From assembly GCF_003327285.1 (NCBI RefSeq), contig NZ_KZ848477.1, positions 1 to 64,000 on the forward strand: 64,000 bases of DNA, written 5' to 3'. Positions 33,996 to 43,170 of the stretch are shown one piece after another. The notes under the pieces are model-generated. The model was not told the origin of the DNA, searched no databases, and saw only the letters and a list, made by a program, of their open reading frames with translations. Each line of letters begins with the position of its first letter. Positions within the stretch are counted from its first letter, which is position 1. Source of the DNA: Microbacterium sorbitolivorans (GTDB taxonomy: Bacteria; Actinomycetota; Actinomycetes; Actinomycetales; Microbacteriaceae). The position numbers and the translations under genes were made by a program.

Positions 33996-35294
33996 TCAGA
34001 CGCCAGCGTAGCCCTGGCCGGCGTTCTCGATGCCGGGGTAGAGCGGGAACTTGTCGGCGAGAACCGCGACGCGGGCGCGGAGCGCCTCGATGTCGGGGTT
34101 CGGCAGCAGCACGTTCGCGATGATGTCGGCAACCTCGGTGAACTCCTCGTCGCCGAAGCCGCGGGTCGCGAGCGCCGGCGTACCGATGCGCAGACCCGAG
34201 GTGACCATCGGCGGGCGGGGGTCGTTCGGAACCGAGTTACGGTTCACGGTGATGCGGATCTCGTGCAGGAGGTCTTCCGCTTCCTTGCCGTTGATCGCGG
34301 CGTCGCGCAGGTCGACGAGCACGAGGTGCACGTCGGTGCCGCCCGAGCGCAGCGTGATGCCGGCGCCGGCGACGTCGGCCTGGTTGAGGCGCTCAGCGAG
34401 GATCTGCGCACCGCGCACCGTGCGGCGCTGACGGTCGGCGAAATCCTCGGTCGCGGCAAGCTTGAACGCGGTCGCCTTCGCGGCGATCACGTGCATGAGG
34501 GGGCCGCCCTGCTGGCCCGGGAAGACGGCCGAGTTGATCTTCTTCGCGATCTCGGCGTCGTTCGACAGGATGAAGCCGGAGCGGGGGCCACCGATGGTCT
34601 TGTGCACGGTCGACGACACGACGTGGGCGTGCGGGACGGGGCTGGGGTGGATGCCCGCGGCGACGAGGCCGGCGAAGTGAGCCATGTCGACCCAGAGGTA
34701 GGCGCCCACCTCGTCCGCGATCTCGCGGAACTTCGCGAAGTCGAGCTGACGCGTGTAGGCCGACCAGCCGGCGATGATGACCTTCGGCTTGTGCTCGACG
34801 GCGAGGCGGTGCACCTCGTCCATGTCGACGAGCGAGGTCTCAGGGTCGACGCCGTAGGCGACGATGTCGTAGAGACGACCCGAGAAGTTGATCTTCATGC
34901 CGTGGGTCAGGTGACCACCGTGGTCGAGCGAGAGGCCGAGGACGGTGTCGCCCTGGCGCGCAAGCGCGTGCAGCACCGCGGCGTTGGCCGAGGCACCCGA
35001 GTGCGGCTGGACGTTGGCGAAGTTCGCGCCGAAGAGCGACTTGGCGCGCTCGATGGCGAGGTTCTCGGCGACGTCGACTTCCTCACAACCGCCGTAGTAA
35101 CGACGGCCGGGGTAGCCCTCGGCATACTTGTTGGTGAGAACGGATCCCTGCGACTGGAGGACCGACACGGGAACGAAGTTCTCCGATGCGATCATCTCGA
35201 GGAAGCCGCGCTGGCGGTCGAGTTCGCGCTGCAGAACCTGCGCGATCTCGGGGTCGACCTCGGTGAGGGGGGCGTTGAACAGCGAATCGGTCAT
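33996..35294 (-). CDS. glyA: serine hydroxymethyltransferase
   Basis: PLP enzyme converting serine and tetrahydrofolate to glycine and methylene-tetrahydrofolate, 432 residues. Landmarks are [54 protein letters not shown], the His/Asp region [13 protein letters not shown] and the Schiff-base Lys in [14 protein letters not shown]. The start [10 protein letters not shown] is chosen because GGAGCACGC lies just upstream; a longer frame adds ten residues without a ribosome site. It is first in the operon with folD. The leader carries a ZTP riboswitch, so expression should increase when 10-formyl-folate is low. Confidence 0.97.
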   Translation of the reverse strand: MTDSLFNAPLTEVDPEIAQVLQRELDRQRGFLEMIASENFVPVSVLQSQGSVLTNKYAEGYPGRRYYGGCEEVDVAENLAIERAKSLFGANFANVQPHSGASANAAVLHALARQGDTVLGLSLDHGGHLTHGMKINFSGRLYDIVAYGVDPETSLVDMDEVHRLAVEHKPKVIIAGWSAYTRQLDFAKFREIADEVGAYLWVDMAHFAGLVAAGIHPSPVPHAHVVSSTVHKTIGGPRSGFILSNDAEIAKKINSAVFPGQQGGPLMHVIAAKATAFKLAATEDFADRQRRTVRGAQILAERLNQADVAGAGITLRSGGTDVHLVLVDLRDAAINGKEAEDLLHEIRITVNRNSVPNDPRPPMVTSGLRIGTPALATRGFGDEEFTEVADIIANVLLPNPDIEALRARVAVLADKFPLYPGIENAGQGYAGV

Positions 35295-35335
35295 GCGTGC
35301 TCCAAGAACGGACTCTGCGGACATCGTGGAAAAAT

Positions 35336-35421
35336 CGCTTCGGCCCAGGCGCGCGGTCGAATGCCGTTCATTGTGCCGCTTCCCGGTGGTGACCCACCTC
35401 GGGCGCCAGTCGCGACGGGTC
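35336..35421 (-). promoter_or_regulatory. ZTP/ZMP riboswitch (pfl motif) of glyA-folD
   Basis: On the minus strand: GACCCGTCGCGACTGGCG, a GGTGGGTCACC hairpin, CCGGGAAGCGG, a spacer, then GCGCCTGGGCC. This is the order and core sequence of the pfl motif (GACUGGCG, GGGGAGCG-like loop, CGCCUGGGCA pseudoknot strand). It lies about 40 nt before the glyA start. Binding ZMP/ZTP should switch on these one-carbon genes. Confidence 0.88.
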
Positions 35422-35422
35422 G

Positions 35423-35450
35423 ATCATACCCTGAGAGCCTGCGGAAAAAC
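35423..35450 (-). promoter_or_regulatory. probable glyA promoter
   Basis: TATGAT (complement of 35423-35428) is a good -10 box directly before the ZTP riboswitch. A weak TTTTTC-type -35 lies upstream, within the U-run of the neighbouring terminator. Confidence 0.6.
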
Positions 35451-35451
35451 G

Positions 35452-35495
35452 CCGCAAGGCGGGACGAGATGCGTTCATCTCGTCCCGCCTTGCGG
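35452..35495 (-). terminator. intrinsic terminator of the serine protease gene
   Basis: A perfect 20-bp stem starting CCGCAAGGCGGGACGAG, four-base loop, and TTTTT after it on the minus strand, 18 bp past the protease stop. Confidence 0.93.
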
Positions 35496-35513
35496 GCTAG
35501 CTAGCGGATCCTC

Positions 35514-37664
35514 TTAGGCGCGGGTCTTGCGACGCACGAGGAGGAGACCGGCACCGGCTGCCATAAGGAGAGCAGCGCCACCCGCGAGGGGCAGAACGGT
35601 CTCGCTCTGGGTTGCGCCGGTCGGGGCAAGGCCGTCATCGTCCTTGTCACCGGGCTGCTCCGACGGGGCCGGAGCCGGGGTGGGCTCCTCCGAGGGAGCC
35701 GGGGTCGGCTCCTCCGAGGGCTCCGGAGCCGGGGTCGGGGTGGGCTCCTCGGTCGGGGCCGGGGTGGGCTCCTCGCCGCCGCCGTTACCCTCAGCCGTAA
35801 CCGAGAAGGTCGACTCGGCTGCGGCGCTGGTCACGCCTGCGATGCTCTGCGTCACCGAGACGGTGTAGTTACCGGCGACGAGCTGGTTCGGGAACTCAAC
35901 CATCCAGTTGCCACCCTCGACGGTGGTCTCACCGGCGACGCCGCTGCCGTCAGCGGTCTCGAGCGAGACGCTGACCTTGGCGCCGTCGATGGGCGAGGTA
36001 CCGATAACGGCGGGGAGCTTGCCCTCGACGTAGCTGTTGCCGTTACCCGGCGTGACGATCGTGGGGGCCCCCGGGACGACCGAGAAGGTCAGCCAGCGGG
36101 TCTCCGACTCGAGGCCGTTGACCGTCTGCGTGACGCCGACGGTGTACTTGCCGAAGCCGAGCTCGGTCGGGATCGAGAACTTGCCGTCCTCGCCAACCGT
36201 GGCGGTACCCTCGGCGTCGCCCGACAGGGTCACGGTCGCGCCGGCAACGCCGGTACCGGTGATCGAGGGGGCAGCCTCGGTCGTCGACGACTCGTTCGCG
36301 GGGCTGGTGACCTCCGGAGCGGCCGGGGCCTCGGGCTTGGGTGCCTCGGTGGTCTTGACCGTGGCGTTCACGGTGTCCGACACGTTGAAGCCCTGCTTCG
36401 CGGTCAGCGTGATGTCGAACGAGCCGACCTTGCTGGGAGCCGCGAACGAGAAGTTGCCGCTCTCGTCGGTCGTAGCCGTCGCCTCGATGTCGCCGGCGAT
36501 CGTCACGGTCGAGTTCGCCGGAGCGGTACCCGTGAACTTCTCACCCTGAACGGCGGTCGCCTTCGCGACGGCCGGCTCATCGATGTCGAGCGCGATCTGG
36601 TAGTCGTAGCCGTTCTCGCTCGCGACGCGGAGCGCGTCGGGGAGGTCGGTCACCCAGATGAAGTTTCCGACGCCACCACCGCTGGCAACGCCAACGGCCT
36701 TGTCGCCAACGAGCACACCGCCGCCGGAGTCACCGGGCATCGCGAAGTCTTCGGAGTTGTTGTTCTCAGCGCTGAAGCCGTAGACGATGTGGCCGCTGAT
36801 GTTCGCGTAACCGATCTCGCGGACCGTGCCCTCGCCCGCACCGGTGGTGCGGCCCGAGGTGGTGATCGTGTCGCCGACCTCCGCCGAACCGTAGCTGCGG
36901 ACCGGGTGGGTCGACGCGGCGTGGTCGTCGCTCGGGGCGCCCGTCCAGTCGGTCACCGCGGGAAGCAGCGTGTACTTGTCGTTGATGTTGCCAAGGAACG
37001 AAATGTCGGTGCCGTTGGCGGTGTTACCGTCGGTCGAGTTACCCGGGCCGCCGAACTGGCCGAACGTGTACTCGCCGAGGATCTCACCGTCGAAAATCTC
37101 GGCGGTGTTCTCGTCGCCGGTGACGGCGGGCTCGGTCGACGGGCGCGACAGCACACCGAAGGTCGAGCCACCGAACTCGGTCATGCAGTGACCGGCCGAG
37201 ACGAGCGCCGGGGCACCCGACGCGTCCCAGGCGCTGAAGCCGAGCGAGCAGGACGAGTTAAGCGTGTCGCCCGAGCCCGAGAGGTAGCCAGCGCCACCCA
37301 CGACCTCGTCGGACGAGATCGCGTCGAACTGCTCGCCCTCGACGACCTCGACGTTCGAGAACTTCGCGGCGATTGCCTCGGCGCTGATGCTCTCGCCGTC
37401 GACGGGCGCGGCAAGAGCGGTGAAACCGCCCTCGCCCGACTCGTCGGCGACCTTGATCTGGATACCGTTGCCATCGGTCACGACGGCAACGACGCCGGGA
37501 ACCTGGAATGCCTCGGCCGCGACCTGGTCGAGCTCGGCCTGAGGCGCAGCTTCGGCGGCGAGCGCGGGTGCTGCGACCACTCCGCTCGCTACGAGGGCGG
37601 CAGCGGCGCCAAAGGCGCTGAGCTTCGCCGCTCGGTTGAAAGTGAAACGCAAGGAACTCCCCAT
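35514..37664 (-). CDS. secreted, sortase-anchored S1-like serine protease with Ig-like repeats
   Basis: Cell-surface protease of about 716 residues. A signal peptide (MGSSLRFTFNRAAK, then a hydrophobic stretch ending AAPALAAEA) leads to a pro-region and a chymotrypsin/streptogrisin-type domain: His in ALVSAGHCMTEFG, Asp in ANGTDISFLG, Ser in FAMPGDSGGGVLVG. Three or so Ig-like/Big repeats follow (for example PSITGTGVAGATVTLSGDAE), then a Pro/Glu/Thr stalk, sortase motif LAPTG, a hydrophobic helix and RRKTRA. The start is uncertain: GAAGGA abuts this ATG, and another ATG eight codons upstream (MAVVPPEG) is possible. It is followed by a strong terminator. Substrate unknown; probably extracellular protein degradation. 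Confidence 0.9.
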   Translation of the reverse strand: MGSSLRFTFNRAAKLSAFGAAAALVASGVVAAPALAAEAAPQAELDQVAAEAFQVPGVVAVVTDGNGIQIKVADESGEGGFTALAAPVDGESISAEAIAAKFSNVEVVEGEQFDAISSDEVVGGAGYLSGSGDTLNSSCSLGFSAWDASGAPALVSAGHCMTEFGGSTFGVLSRPSTEPAVTGDENTAEIFDGEILGEYTFGQFGGPGNSTDGNTANGTDISFLGNINDKYTLLPAVTDWTGAPSDDHAASTHPVRSYGSAEVGDTITTSGRTTGAGEGTVREIGYANISGHIVYGFSAENNNSEDFAMPGDSGGGVLVGDKAVGVASGGGVGNFIWVTDLPDALRVASENGYDYQIALDIDEPAVAKATAVQGEKFTGTAPANSTVTIAGDIEATATTDESGNFSFAAPSKVGSFDITLTAKQGFNVSDTVNATVKTTEAPKPEAPAAPEVTSPANESSTTEAAPSITGTGVAGATVTLSGDAEGTATVGEDGKFSIPTELGFGKYTVGVTQTVNGLESETRWLTFSVVPGAPTIVTPGNGNSYVEGKLPAVIGTSPIDGAKVSVSLETADGSGVAGETTVEGGNWMVEFPNQLVAGNYTVSVTQSIAGVTSAAAESTFSVTAEGNGGGEEPTPAPTEEPTPTPAPEPSEEPTPAPSEEPTPAPAPSEQPGDKDDDGLAPTGATQSETVLPLAGGAALLMAAGAGLLLVRRKTRA

Positions 37665-37926
37665 TCCTTCGGGCGGGACTACCGCCATCTCGCAAGAAAT
37701 TTGCGCTCGTCCCACACTCAGGAAGACCTCAGCTGGAACATAAGCTTTGCCAGCTTACATAACGACCAGGTCACGCACCAGCCCGGAATGATGGTTCACC
37801 CGCCGATCACCCGACAAATATGCTGGCATGCCCATATTGTCCATGGGAACTTGCCGCATGCCCACCGTTCGTGACCCCCACGGGCTACCCTGGGGTCAAC
37901 CAGGATCCGGACGATCGGAGGCCATG

Positions 37927-38316
37927 ATGAACATGCGACGCGCGACCCTCGCCCTCGCCTTCATCGCGCCCGCGGCACTCGCGGCCGGGTGCGCAACTAA
38001 TACTGATGCAGGAGCGACCTCGGTGAACCAGGAAGACTACATCGGTGCGGCCTTCACGAGCACGGCGAAGGGCGAACCCTTCCTCGAGTTTGCCGAGGAC
38101 GGCACCTACAGCGGATCCGACGGCTGCAACAAGCTGAACGGCACTTACGAGGTCGGCGATGACGAGCTGGTGCTGAAGCCCGGCTTCTCCACTCTGATGG
38201 CGTGCGACGGAGTCGACACCTGGGTCCGCGGCGCCAAGGCCGTAAAGGTCGAGACCGACACCCTCGTCGTCTTCGACAAGAGCGGATCCGAGATTGGCAC
38301 CCTCGCGAGGGCGTAA
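37927..38316 (+). CDS. META domain-containing lipoprotein
   Basis: A 129-residue lipoprotein with signal peptide and lipobox ALAAGCATNT. The mature part resembles a META/HslJ-like domain: YIGAAFTSTAKGEPFLEFAE, SDGCNKLNGTYEVGDDELVL, and FSTLMACDGVDTWV, where Gly-Cys-Asn and the later Cys are characteristic. HslJ relatives are envelope proteins associated with stress or inhibitor resistance. Three nearby ATGs exist. The one used has GGAGG five bases upstream; the others are too close or further. A strong terminator follows. The gene is divergent from the protease gene and both act at the cell surface. Confidence 0.86.
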   Translation: MNMRRATLALAFIAPAALAAGCATNTDAGATSVNQEDYIGAAFTSTAKGEPFLEFAEDGTYSGSDGCNKLNGTYEVGDDELVLKPGFSTLMACDGVDTWVRGAKAVKVETDTLVVFDKSGSEIGTLARA

Positions 38317-38330
38317 CCTCCAGAAACATA

Positions 38331-38367
38331 AGTGGCCCGGGACGTACCTGATACGTCCCGGGCTACT
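38331..38367 (+). terminator. intrinsic terminator after the META lipoprotein gene
   Basis: AGTGGCCCGGGACGTA pairs with TACGTCCCGGGCTACT (one wobble) around CCTGA, followed by TCTCTT. Confidence 0.85.
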
Positions 38368-38610
38368 TCTCTTGGTGCGGCCCGCAGGGCCCGCACCCGC
38401 CTCGGTCTTACTCCCCCCGGATGCCGAGCGTTCCTCTCTCACCACACAAGACCCCGTGGCCACCGTTTTATGACGCGGTTTCGCGGAAATTTCGCGATTC
38501 CAACCAAAATGCCGGATGGGGCGGCAAATTTTCTGTGAAGTTTGGCCTGGGCTTGGCATCTTGGCGGTCGGAGGAGGACAATCGAATCCGGTCTTCACTA
38601 CTGGGGGAAC

Positions 38611-41600
38611 ATGTCGGATCAGCTCGAGCCCGGCGCCGGAAACGCCGATGGCGCGTCTGACGTCGACCTTCTGCTGCGCTCGCGGTCTGGTGATACGGAG
38701 GCGTTCGGGGAGCTCTGGAGCCGTCACTACCGCTCCGGCATCGCGGCCGCTCGCGGCATCAGCTCGACGATCGATCCCGACGACCTCGTGCAAGAGGCCT
38801 ACACAAAGATCTTCCAGACGGTGAAGCGCGGCGGCGGCCCGACGGGCTCGTTCCGCGCATACCTCTTTACTGCGATCCGCAACACGGCCGCGAGCTGGGG
38901 GCGCGCGCCCCGCGAGGTCGCGATCGAATCGGCCGAGTTGATCGAGGATCCGGAAACGTCCGAGGAGGCCACCGAGGCCGCCCTCGATCGCGGCATCACA
39001 CACTCCGCCTTCCGTAGGCTGCCCACGCGCTGGCAGGAGGTGCTCTGGTACACCGAGATCGAGCAGATGAAGCCCCGCGAGGTCGCTCCCCTGCTCGACA
39101 TGAAGCCCGTCGCGGTCTCGCAGCTCGCGGCGCGAGCGCGCGAGGGGCTGCGCGAGGCGTGGATCCAGGCGCACCTCGCGAACCTCGCCGACGGATCCGA
39201 GCACCAGTGGGCGATCGAGCACCTCGGTGCGCACACCCGCGGCAACCTCACGGCGCGCGATCGCAAGCGCCTCGGCGTTCATCTCGCCGAATGCGCGCGC
39301 TGCACAATCGTCGCCGAGGAGGCACAGCACGTCGGCAGTCGCCTCGCGATGGTGCTGCTGCCGCTCGCGATCGGGATCCCCGCCGCAGGCGCGTACCTCG
39401 CGACGCTGCAGCGCGGCGAGCACGCGGCGATCGCCCTCATGGCGATGCCCGCCGAGGTCGTCGAGGGCGGCATCGCCGTCGGCGGCGCCGCGGTCGCGGG
39501 TAGCGCGGCCGTCGCGACGAAGGGATCCGGATCCGGCGGATCCGCGGGAACCGCCGCGACGTGGACGCTCGGCAGCCTCATCACCGCCGGCATCGCGACT
39601 GCCGCCGTCGCGATCGCCTTCGCGACGGGCCTGCCCGCGCACGACGGTGGCGCGACGTCGAGCGCGGCCGCGTTCGGATCCGATGCCCCGGGCGGCGCGT
39701 CGATCGAGGCCTCCGACGAGCTCGACGAGACCCAGGACGAGGTCGCGACGCCCGTCACGCCCCCGACGCCCGTGCCGTCGGCGACGCCCTCGGAGCAGCC
39801 CGACGCGCACCAGCTCGGCATCTCGGGTGCTCGCGTTGTGAACGCTTCCAGTGGATCCGTTGCCGTCGATATCACCGGCGCCCCCGGCGCGGTCACGAGC
39901 GTCCACGCGCCCGGATCCGGTGAGCTCGTCGGCGCCGGCGGATCCGCCGATCGCCCCGCGACCTCGGCGATCGCGGCCATCGACGGTGCGCGCCTCGACG
40001 ACACGACGATCGGCGCCGACGGATCCGGCCACCTCGCCTTCACGCTCTCGCCGGCCCAGGTGCGCGCCGACGTGACCCTCACGGTTCTCTACCCGAACTC
40101 GGCGGAGCCGCCGGCGCGCGCGACGCTTTCGGGGCTCGGCATCCGCGACGAGCTTCTCGCGGCCCTCGAACCGGATGAGACCCCATCGGCCGAGCCGACG
40201 ATTCCGGCCTCGCCGGAGCCCACGCAGTCCGCTTCGCCGGAGCCTGTCGAGCCTGGGCTTCCGACCCCCGCGCCCGAGACCCCCGCGCCGCTGCCTGAGC
40301 CTGAGCCTAAGCCTGAGCCTGAGCCGACGGTTCAGCCGGCACCGACTCCGACGGCCGAGCCGACTCCCGAGCCGCTGCCGCTGCCCTCGCCGGAGCCCGT
40401 GCCCACTCCCGAGCCCGTGCCGACTCCGGAACCGGCGCCTACTCCTACCCCGGAACCGACGCCGAGCGACGAGCCTGAGGCGACGCCTACGCCTGAGGCA
40501 ACGCCGACGGCTGAGCCGTCCGCCGAGCCCGAGCCCGAGGAAACGGCAGCCCCGACGCCGAGCACCGAGCCGAAGCCGGAGCCGGAGCCGGAGCCAGAGG
40601 AGACCGCAGCTCCCACGCCGACGCCGAGTCCGACGGCCACGCCGACCGTCAAGCCGACGGTTGTGCCGTCGGAGGATCCGACTGCCAAGCCGACGACTGA
40701 GCCGACCGAGGATCCGACCGTCGAGCCGACGACTGAGCCGACCGAGGATCCGACCGTCGAGCCGACGACTGAGCCCACGGAGGAGCCGCCCGTCGAGCCG
40801 ACGGACAACCCCTCGGTTGATCCGACGGACGACCCCACGCTTGGGCCGACCGACGAACCCACGCTTGGGCCGACCGACGACCCCACGCCGACTCCGACTC
40901 CGACGGACGGACCGACGCCGGAACCAACCGTCGAGCCCTCGCTTGCACCGTCACCGGAACCGACCGTCGAGCCCTCACCGGAACCGACGCCGGAGCCGAC
41001 CGTCGAGCCCTCGCTTGCACCGTCACCGGAACCGACCGTCGAGCCTTCACCTGAACCGACGCCCGAACCTACTGTCGAGCCTTCGCCGGAGCCAACTCCC
41101 GAGCCGACTGAGGATGTTCCGAGTCTCGCTGCTCCGGAGATCACTTCTGTTGAGGTGTCGGAGGATGTCCCGGAGATCACGGTCGTTTGGACTGCGGTGG
41201 GTGGTGCGGAGCAGTACGCGGTCTACATCAATGACACGGATTCGTTCGACGGTGCGCAACCGATCGGGAGTTCGTCCAGCGGCATCGAGCGCATCGTTGT
41301 CGCGGCCCCGGAGACTCCGGGCACCTATTACTACTTCGTCGAAGCGACCGCCGATGGCTTCGAGTCGTCTCCGAGCGCTGGGTTCGATACATACGTGCGA
41401 GATGTGTACCCGCCGTCGGCACCGACGAACGTCCACTTCTCAGAAACGAACAGCCGACTGCTGGAGTGGTCCCCGTCCTACGACAAGGTTGACGGCTACG
41501 ACGTCCGCTACTTCGTCAGACGTGACACCACCACCACGCCAGAGATTACCGGCACCTCATACGAGGCGAACGCCACTCTCCTACCCGGCGAGTACATCTA

Positions 41601-41754
41601 CTACGTCTGGGCTGAAGATGCTGCTGGCAACAAGAGTGAACGGGCCGAAGTAATCCGCACCGTCACGTGGTTCACGTCGTCGAGCGATTCCGCGGATGTC
41701 TCCGTGACGGCCGAAGGCGCGGCCTCGGCATCCGCGACAGACGAGACTAGCTGA
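38611..41754 (+). CDS. ECF-type sigma factor fused to zinc finger, membrane segments, PT-repeat stalk and FN3-like domain
   Basis: A 1047-residue fusion. Residues about 19-95 are sigma region 2 (LLLRSRSGDTEAFGELW, IDPDDLVQEAYTKIFQTV) and 133-180 region 4 (AFRRLPTRWQEVLWYTEIEQ, MKPVAVSQLAARAREGLR). Near 224-231 lies an anti-sigma-like zinc motif, HLAECARC. Hydrophobic segments follow at about 244-265 and 317-340, then a linker, a small Gly/Ala-rich module, and a Pro/Glu/Thr repeat stalk of about 310 residues (524-833). The C terminus has one or two fibronectin-III/Big-like domains (ITVVWTAVGGAEQYAVYIND; RLLEWSPSYDKVDGYDVRYF). Predicted topology: sigma inside, stalk and FN3 outside, so an outside signal could release or expose the sigma part. 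GGGGG precedes the ATG. Confidence 0.88.
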   Translation: MSDQLEPGAGNADGASDVDLLLRSRSGDTEAFGELWSRHYRSGIAAARGISSTIDPDDLVQEAYTKIFQTVKRGGGPTGSFRAYLFTAIRNTAASWGRAPREVAIESAELIEDPETSEEATEAALDRGITHSAFRRLPTRWQEVLWYTEIEQMKPREVAPLLDMKPVAVSQLAARAREGLREAWIQAHLANLADGSEHQWAIEHLGAHTRGNLTARDRKRLGVHLAECARCTIVAEEAQHVGSRLAMVLLPLAIGIPAAGAYLATLQRGEHAAIALMAMPAEVVEGGIAVGGAAVAGSAAVATKGSGSGGSAGTAATWTLGSLITAGIATAAVAIAFATGLPAHDGGATSSAAAFGSDAPGGASIEASDELDETQDEVATPVTPPTPVPSATPSEQPDAHQLGISGARVVNASSGSVAVDITGAPGAVTSVHAPGSGELVGAGGSADRPATSAIAAIDGARLDDTTIGADGSGHLAFTLSPAQVRADVTLTVLYPNSAEPPARATLSGLGIRDELLAALEPDETPSAEPTIPASPEPTQSASPEPVEPGLPTPAPETPAPLPEPEPKPEPEPTVQPAPTPTAEPTPEPLPLPSPEPVPTPEPVPTPEPAPTPTPEPTPSDEPEATPTPEATPTAEPSAEPEPEETAAPTPSTEPKPEPEPEPEETAAPTPTPSPTATPTVKPTVVPSEDPTAKPTTEPTEDPTVEPTTEPTEDPTVEPTTEPTEEPPVEPTDNPSVDPTDDPTLGPTDEPTLGPTDDPTPTPTPTDGPTPEPTVEPSLAPSPEPTVEPSPEPTPEPTVEPSLAPSPEPTVEPSPEPTPEPTVEPSPEPTPEPTEDVPSLAAPEITSVEVSEDVPEITVVWTAVGGAEQYAVYINDTDSFDGAQPIGSSSSGIERIVVAAPETPGTYYYFVEATADGFESSPSAGFDTYVRDVYPPSAPTNVHFSETNSRLLEWSPSYDKVDGYDVRYFVRRDTTTTPEITGTSYEANATLLPGEYIYYVWAEDAAGNKSERAEVIRTVTWFTSSSDSADVSVTAEGAASASATDETS
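40182..41110 (+). repeat. Pro-Glu/Pro-Thr codon repeat tract in the sigma fusion gene
   Basis: Imperfect repeats of GAGCCGAC, CCGACGCC and CCGACCGTCGAG encode EPTVEPSPEPTPEP-like stalk sequence for about 310 residues. Two adjacent 48-bp copies of the TEPTEDPTVEPT type near 40697-40780 show recent expansion. Confidence 0.88.
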
Positions 41755-41909
41755 GTCGCGTCCTCGGTCCTTCGGCCACGCCGCTGGATGAGCCGCGGCT
41801 GTCGATCGCTCATTGGCAACCTCCCCGGGGGCTGATCCACTACGCCGCGGCCGTTCGGCTGAAAATCGAACGCTGGCCCCGCGGATCCGTACCCGCCCCA
41901 GCACACACG

Positions 41910-41949
41910 ACGAAGCCCGCCGCTCCTCGAAAGGAGCGACGGGCTTCGT
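41910..41949 (-). terminator. terminator after rplL
   Basis: ACGAAGCCCGCCGCTCCT pairs with AGGAGCGACGGGCTTCGT (one mismatch) around CGAA, 15 bp past the rplL stop. The 150 bp between here and the sigma fusion gene hold no gene. Confidence 0.85.
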
Positions 41950-41964
41950 GCTGAAAAGCTGTGA

Positions 41965-42348
41965 TTACTTAACGGTAACCGAGGCGCCAGCCTCTTCCAG
42001 CTTCGCCTTCGCGTCGTCAGCAGCGTCCTTGGCAACGCCCTCGAGGACGGCCTTGGGGGCGCCATCGACAACAGCCTTGGCCTCGCCGAGGCCGAGCGAG
42101 GTGAGCTCGCGGACAGCCTTGATGACCTGAATCTTCTTGTCGCCAGCCGACTCGAGGATGACGTCGAACTCGGTCTTCTCCTCGGCAGCCTCACCGGCAG
42201 CGGCGGGGGCACCCGCAGCAGCAACGGCAACGGGGGCAGCAGCGGTGACGTCGAACTTCTCCTCGAACGCCTTAACGAACTCGCTGAGCTCGATGAGCGT
42301 GAGCTCCTCGAACGCGCTGAGCAGCTCTTCGGTGCTGAGCTTCGCCAT
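41965..42348 (-). CDS. rplL: 50S ribosomal protein L7/L12
   Basis: Stalk protein of the large ribosomal subunit that recruits translation factors, 127 residues. The N-terminal dimerisation helix ([20 protein letters not shown]), the Ala/Gly hinge ([20 protein letters not shown]) and the factor-binding C-terminal domain ([40 protein letters not shown]) are all present. It follows rplJ by about 54 bp in the usual order and is released from the shared leader control. No GGATCC occurs in the gene. Confidence 0.98.
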   Translation of the reverse strand: MAKLSTEELLSAFEELTLIELSEFVKAFEEKFDVTAAAPVAVAAAGAPAAAGEAAEEKTEFDVILESAGDKKIQVIKAVRELTSLGLGEAKAVVDGAPKAVLEGVAKDAADDAKAKLEEAGASVTVK

Positions 42349-42402
42349 GATGTATCTCCTATGAATAGAGGTAGGTAGGTGGTTTTTGTGAACGCGTGGC
42401 TA

Positions 42403-42918
42403 TTAAGCCGCGTTCTCCTGCTTCTCGCGCAGAGCCTCGACCGTGCGGACCGTCTTCGACGGAAGCGCCTGGAAGACGGCAGCAGCCTTCGACATCGAGG
42501 CCTTCATCATGCCCGCGACCTTAGCCAGGAGAACCTCACGGCTCTCGAGGTCAGCAAGCTTGTTGACTTCCTCAGCCGAGAGCGGGGCACCATCGAAGTA
42601 CCCGCCCTTGATCACGAGAAGAGGGTGTGCCTTGGCGAATGCGCGCAGACCCTTCGCGACGGCGACCGGGTCACCGTGCACGAATGCGAGCGCCGACGGA
42701 CCCTTAAGGTTGTCGTCGAGGCCCTCGACTCCTGCCTTAGCGGCAGCGAGCTTGGTCAGCGTGTTCTTCGCCACGGCGTATTCCGCATCCTGACGAATGC
42801 TGTCGCGGAGCTCCTTGAGCTCGGCAACCGTCAGGCCGCGGTATTCGGTGAGCAGAACGGCGGTCGAGCTCTCGAACTTAGTCGTGAGTTCGGCGACCGA
42901 TGCTTCCTTCAGCGCCAT
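42403..42918 (-). CDS. rplJ: 50S ribosomal protein L10
   Basis: Base of the ribosomal stalk that binds L7/L12 dimers, 171 residues. It starts MALKEASVAELTTKFESSTA and contains the typical VLLTEYRGLTVAELKELRDS and AVAKNTLTKLAAAKAG segments, with a C-terminal helix for L12 (ALPSKTVRTVEALREKQE). The ATG has a CAAGGAGTGG site. An L10 leader with an attenuator precedes it, so rplJ-rplL expression should be autoregulated by the L10-L12 complex. Confidence 0.97.
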   Translation of the reverse strand: MALKEASVAELTTKFESSTAVLLTEYRGLTVAELKELRDSIRQDAEYAVAKNTLTKLAAAKAGVEGLDDNLKGPSALAFVHGDPVAVAKGLRAFAKAHPLLVIKGGYFDGAPLSAEEVNKLADLESREVLLAKVAGMMKASMSKAAAVFQALPSKTVRTVEALREKQENAA

Positions 42919-42984
42919 GGCCACTCCTTGATACGTACGAGGCGCCTCACGGAGGTGAGGTGCCAGCCGGATCCGCCCGCTGAA

Positions 42985-43115
42985 ACACAAAAAAGCTCCA
43001 TGCGCAGAGCGCACGGAGCTTCAAAAGATTCTCAGTACACCTGCGCGGGCCCCTGCGTTAGCAGCGCTTCGTTCAAAAACTTGCGTTCTCGACGACCGGC
43101 GGTCTTCGGCTTCAT
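42985..43115 (-). promoter_or_regulatory. ribosomal protein L10 leader with attenuator
   Basis: The rplJ leader ends in a terminator-like hairpin: AAGCTCCGTGCGC pairs with GCGCATGGAGCTT (one mismatch) and is followed by TTTTTT (complement of 42989-42994). Upstream lie paired GC segments around GAAGACCGCCGGTCGTCGAG and CGCAAGTTTTTGAACG as expected for an L10 leader. The element probably terminates transcription when free L10(L12)4 binds. Confidence 0.78.
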
Positions 43116-43170
43116 TAAGCGTACGACACGGGCGTCCGGATCCGCAAACCGATCCCCTGGGGATCCGCTG

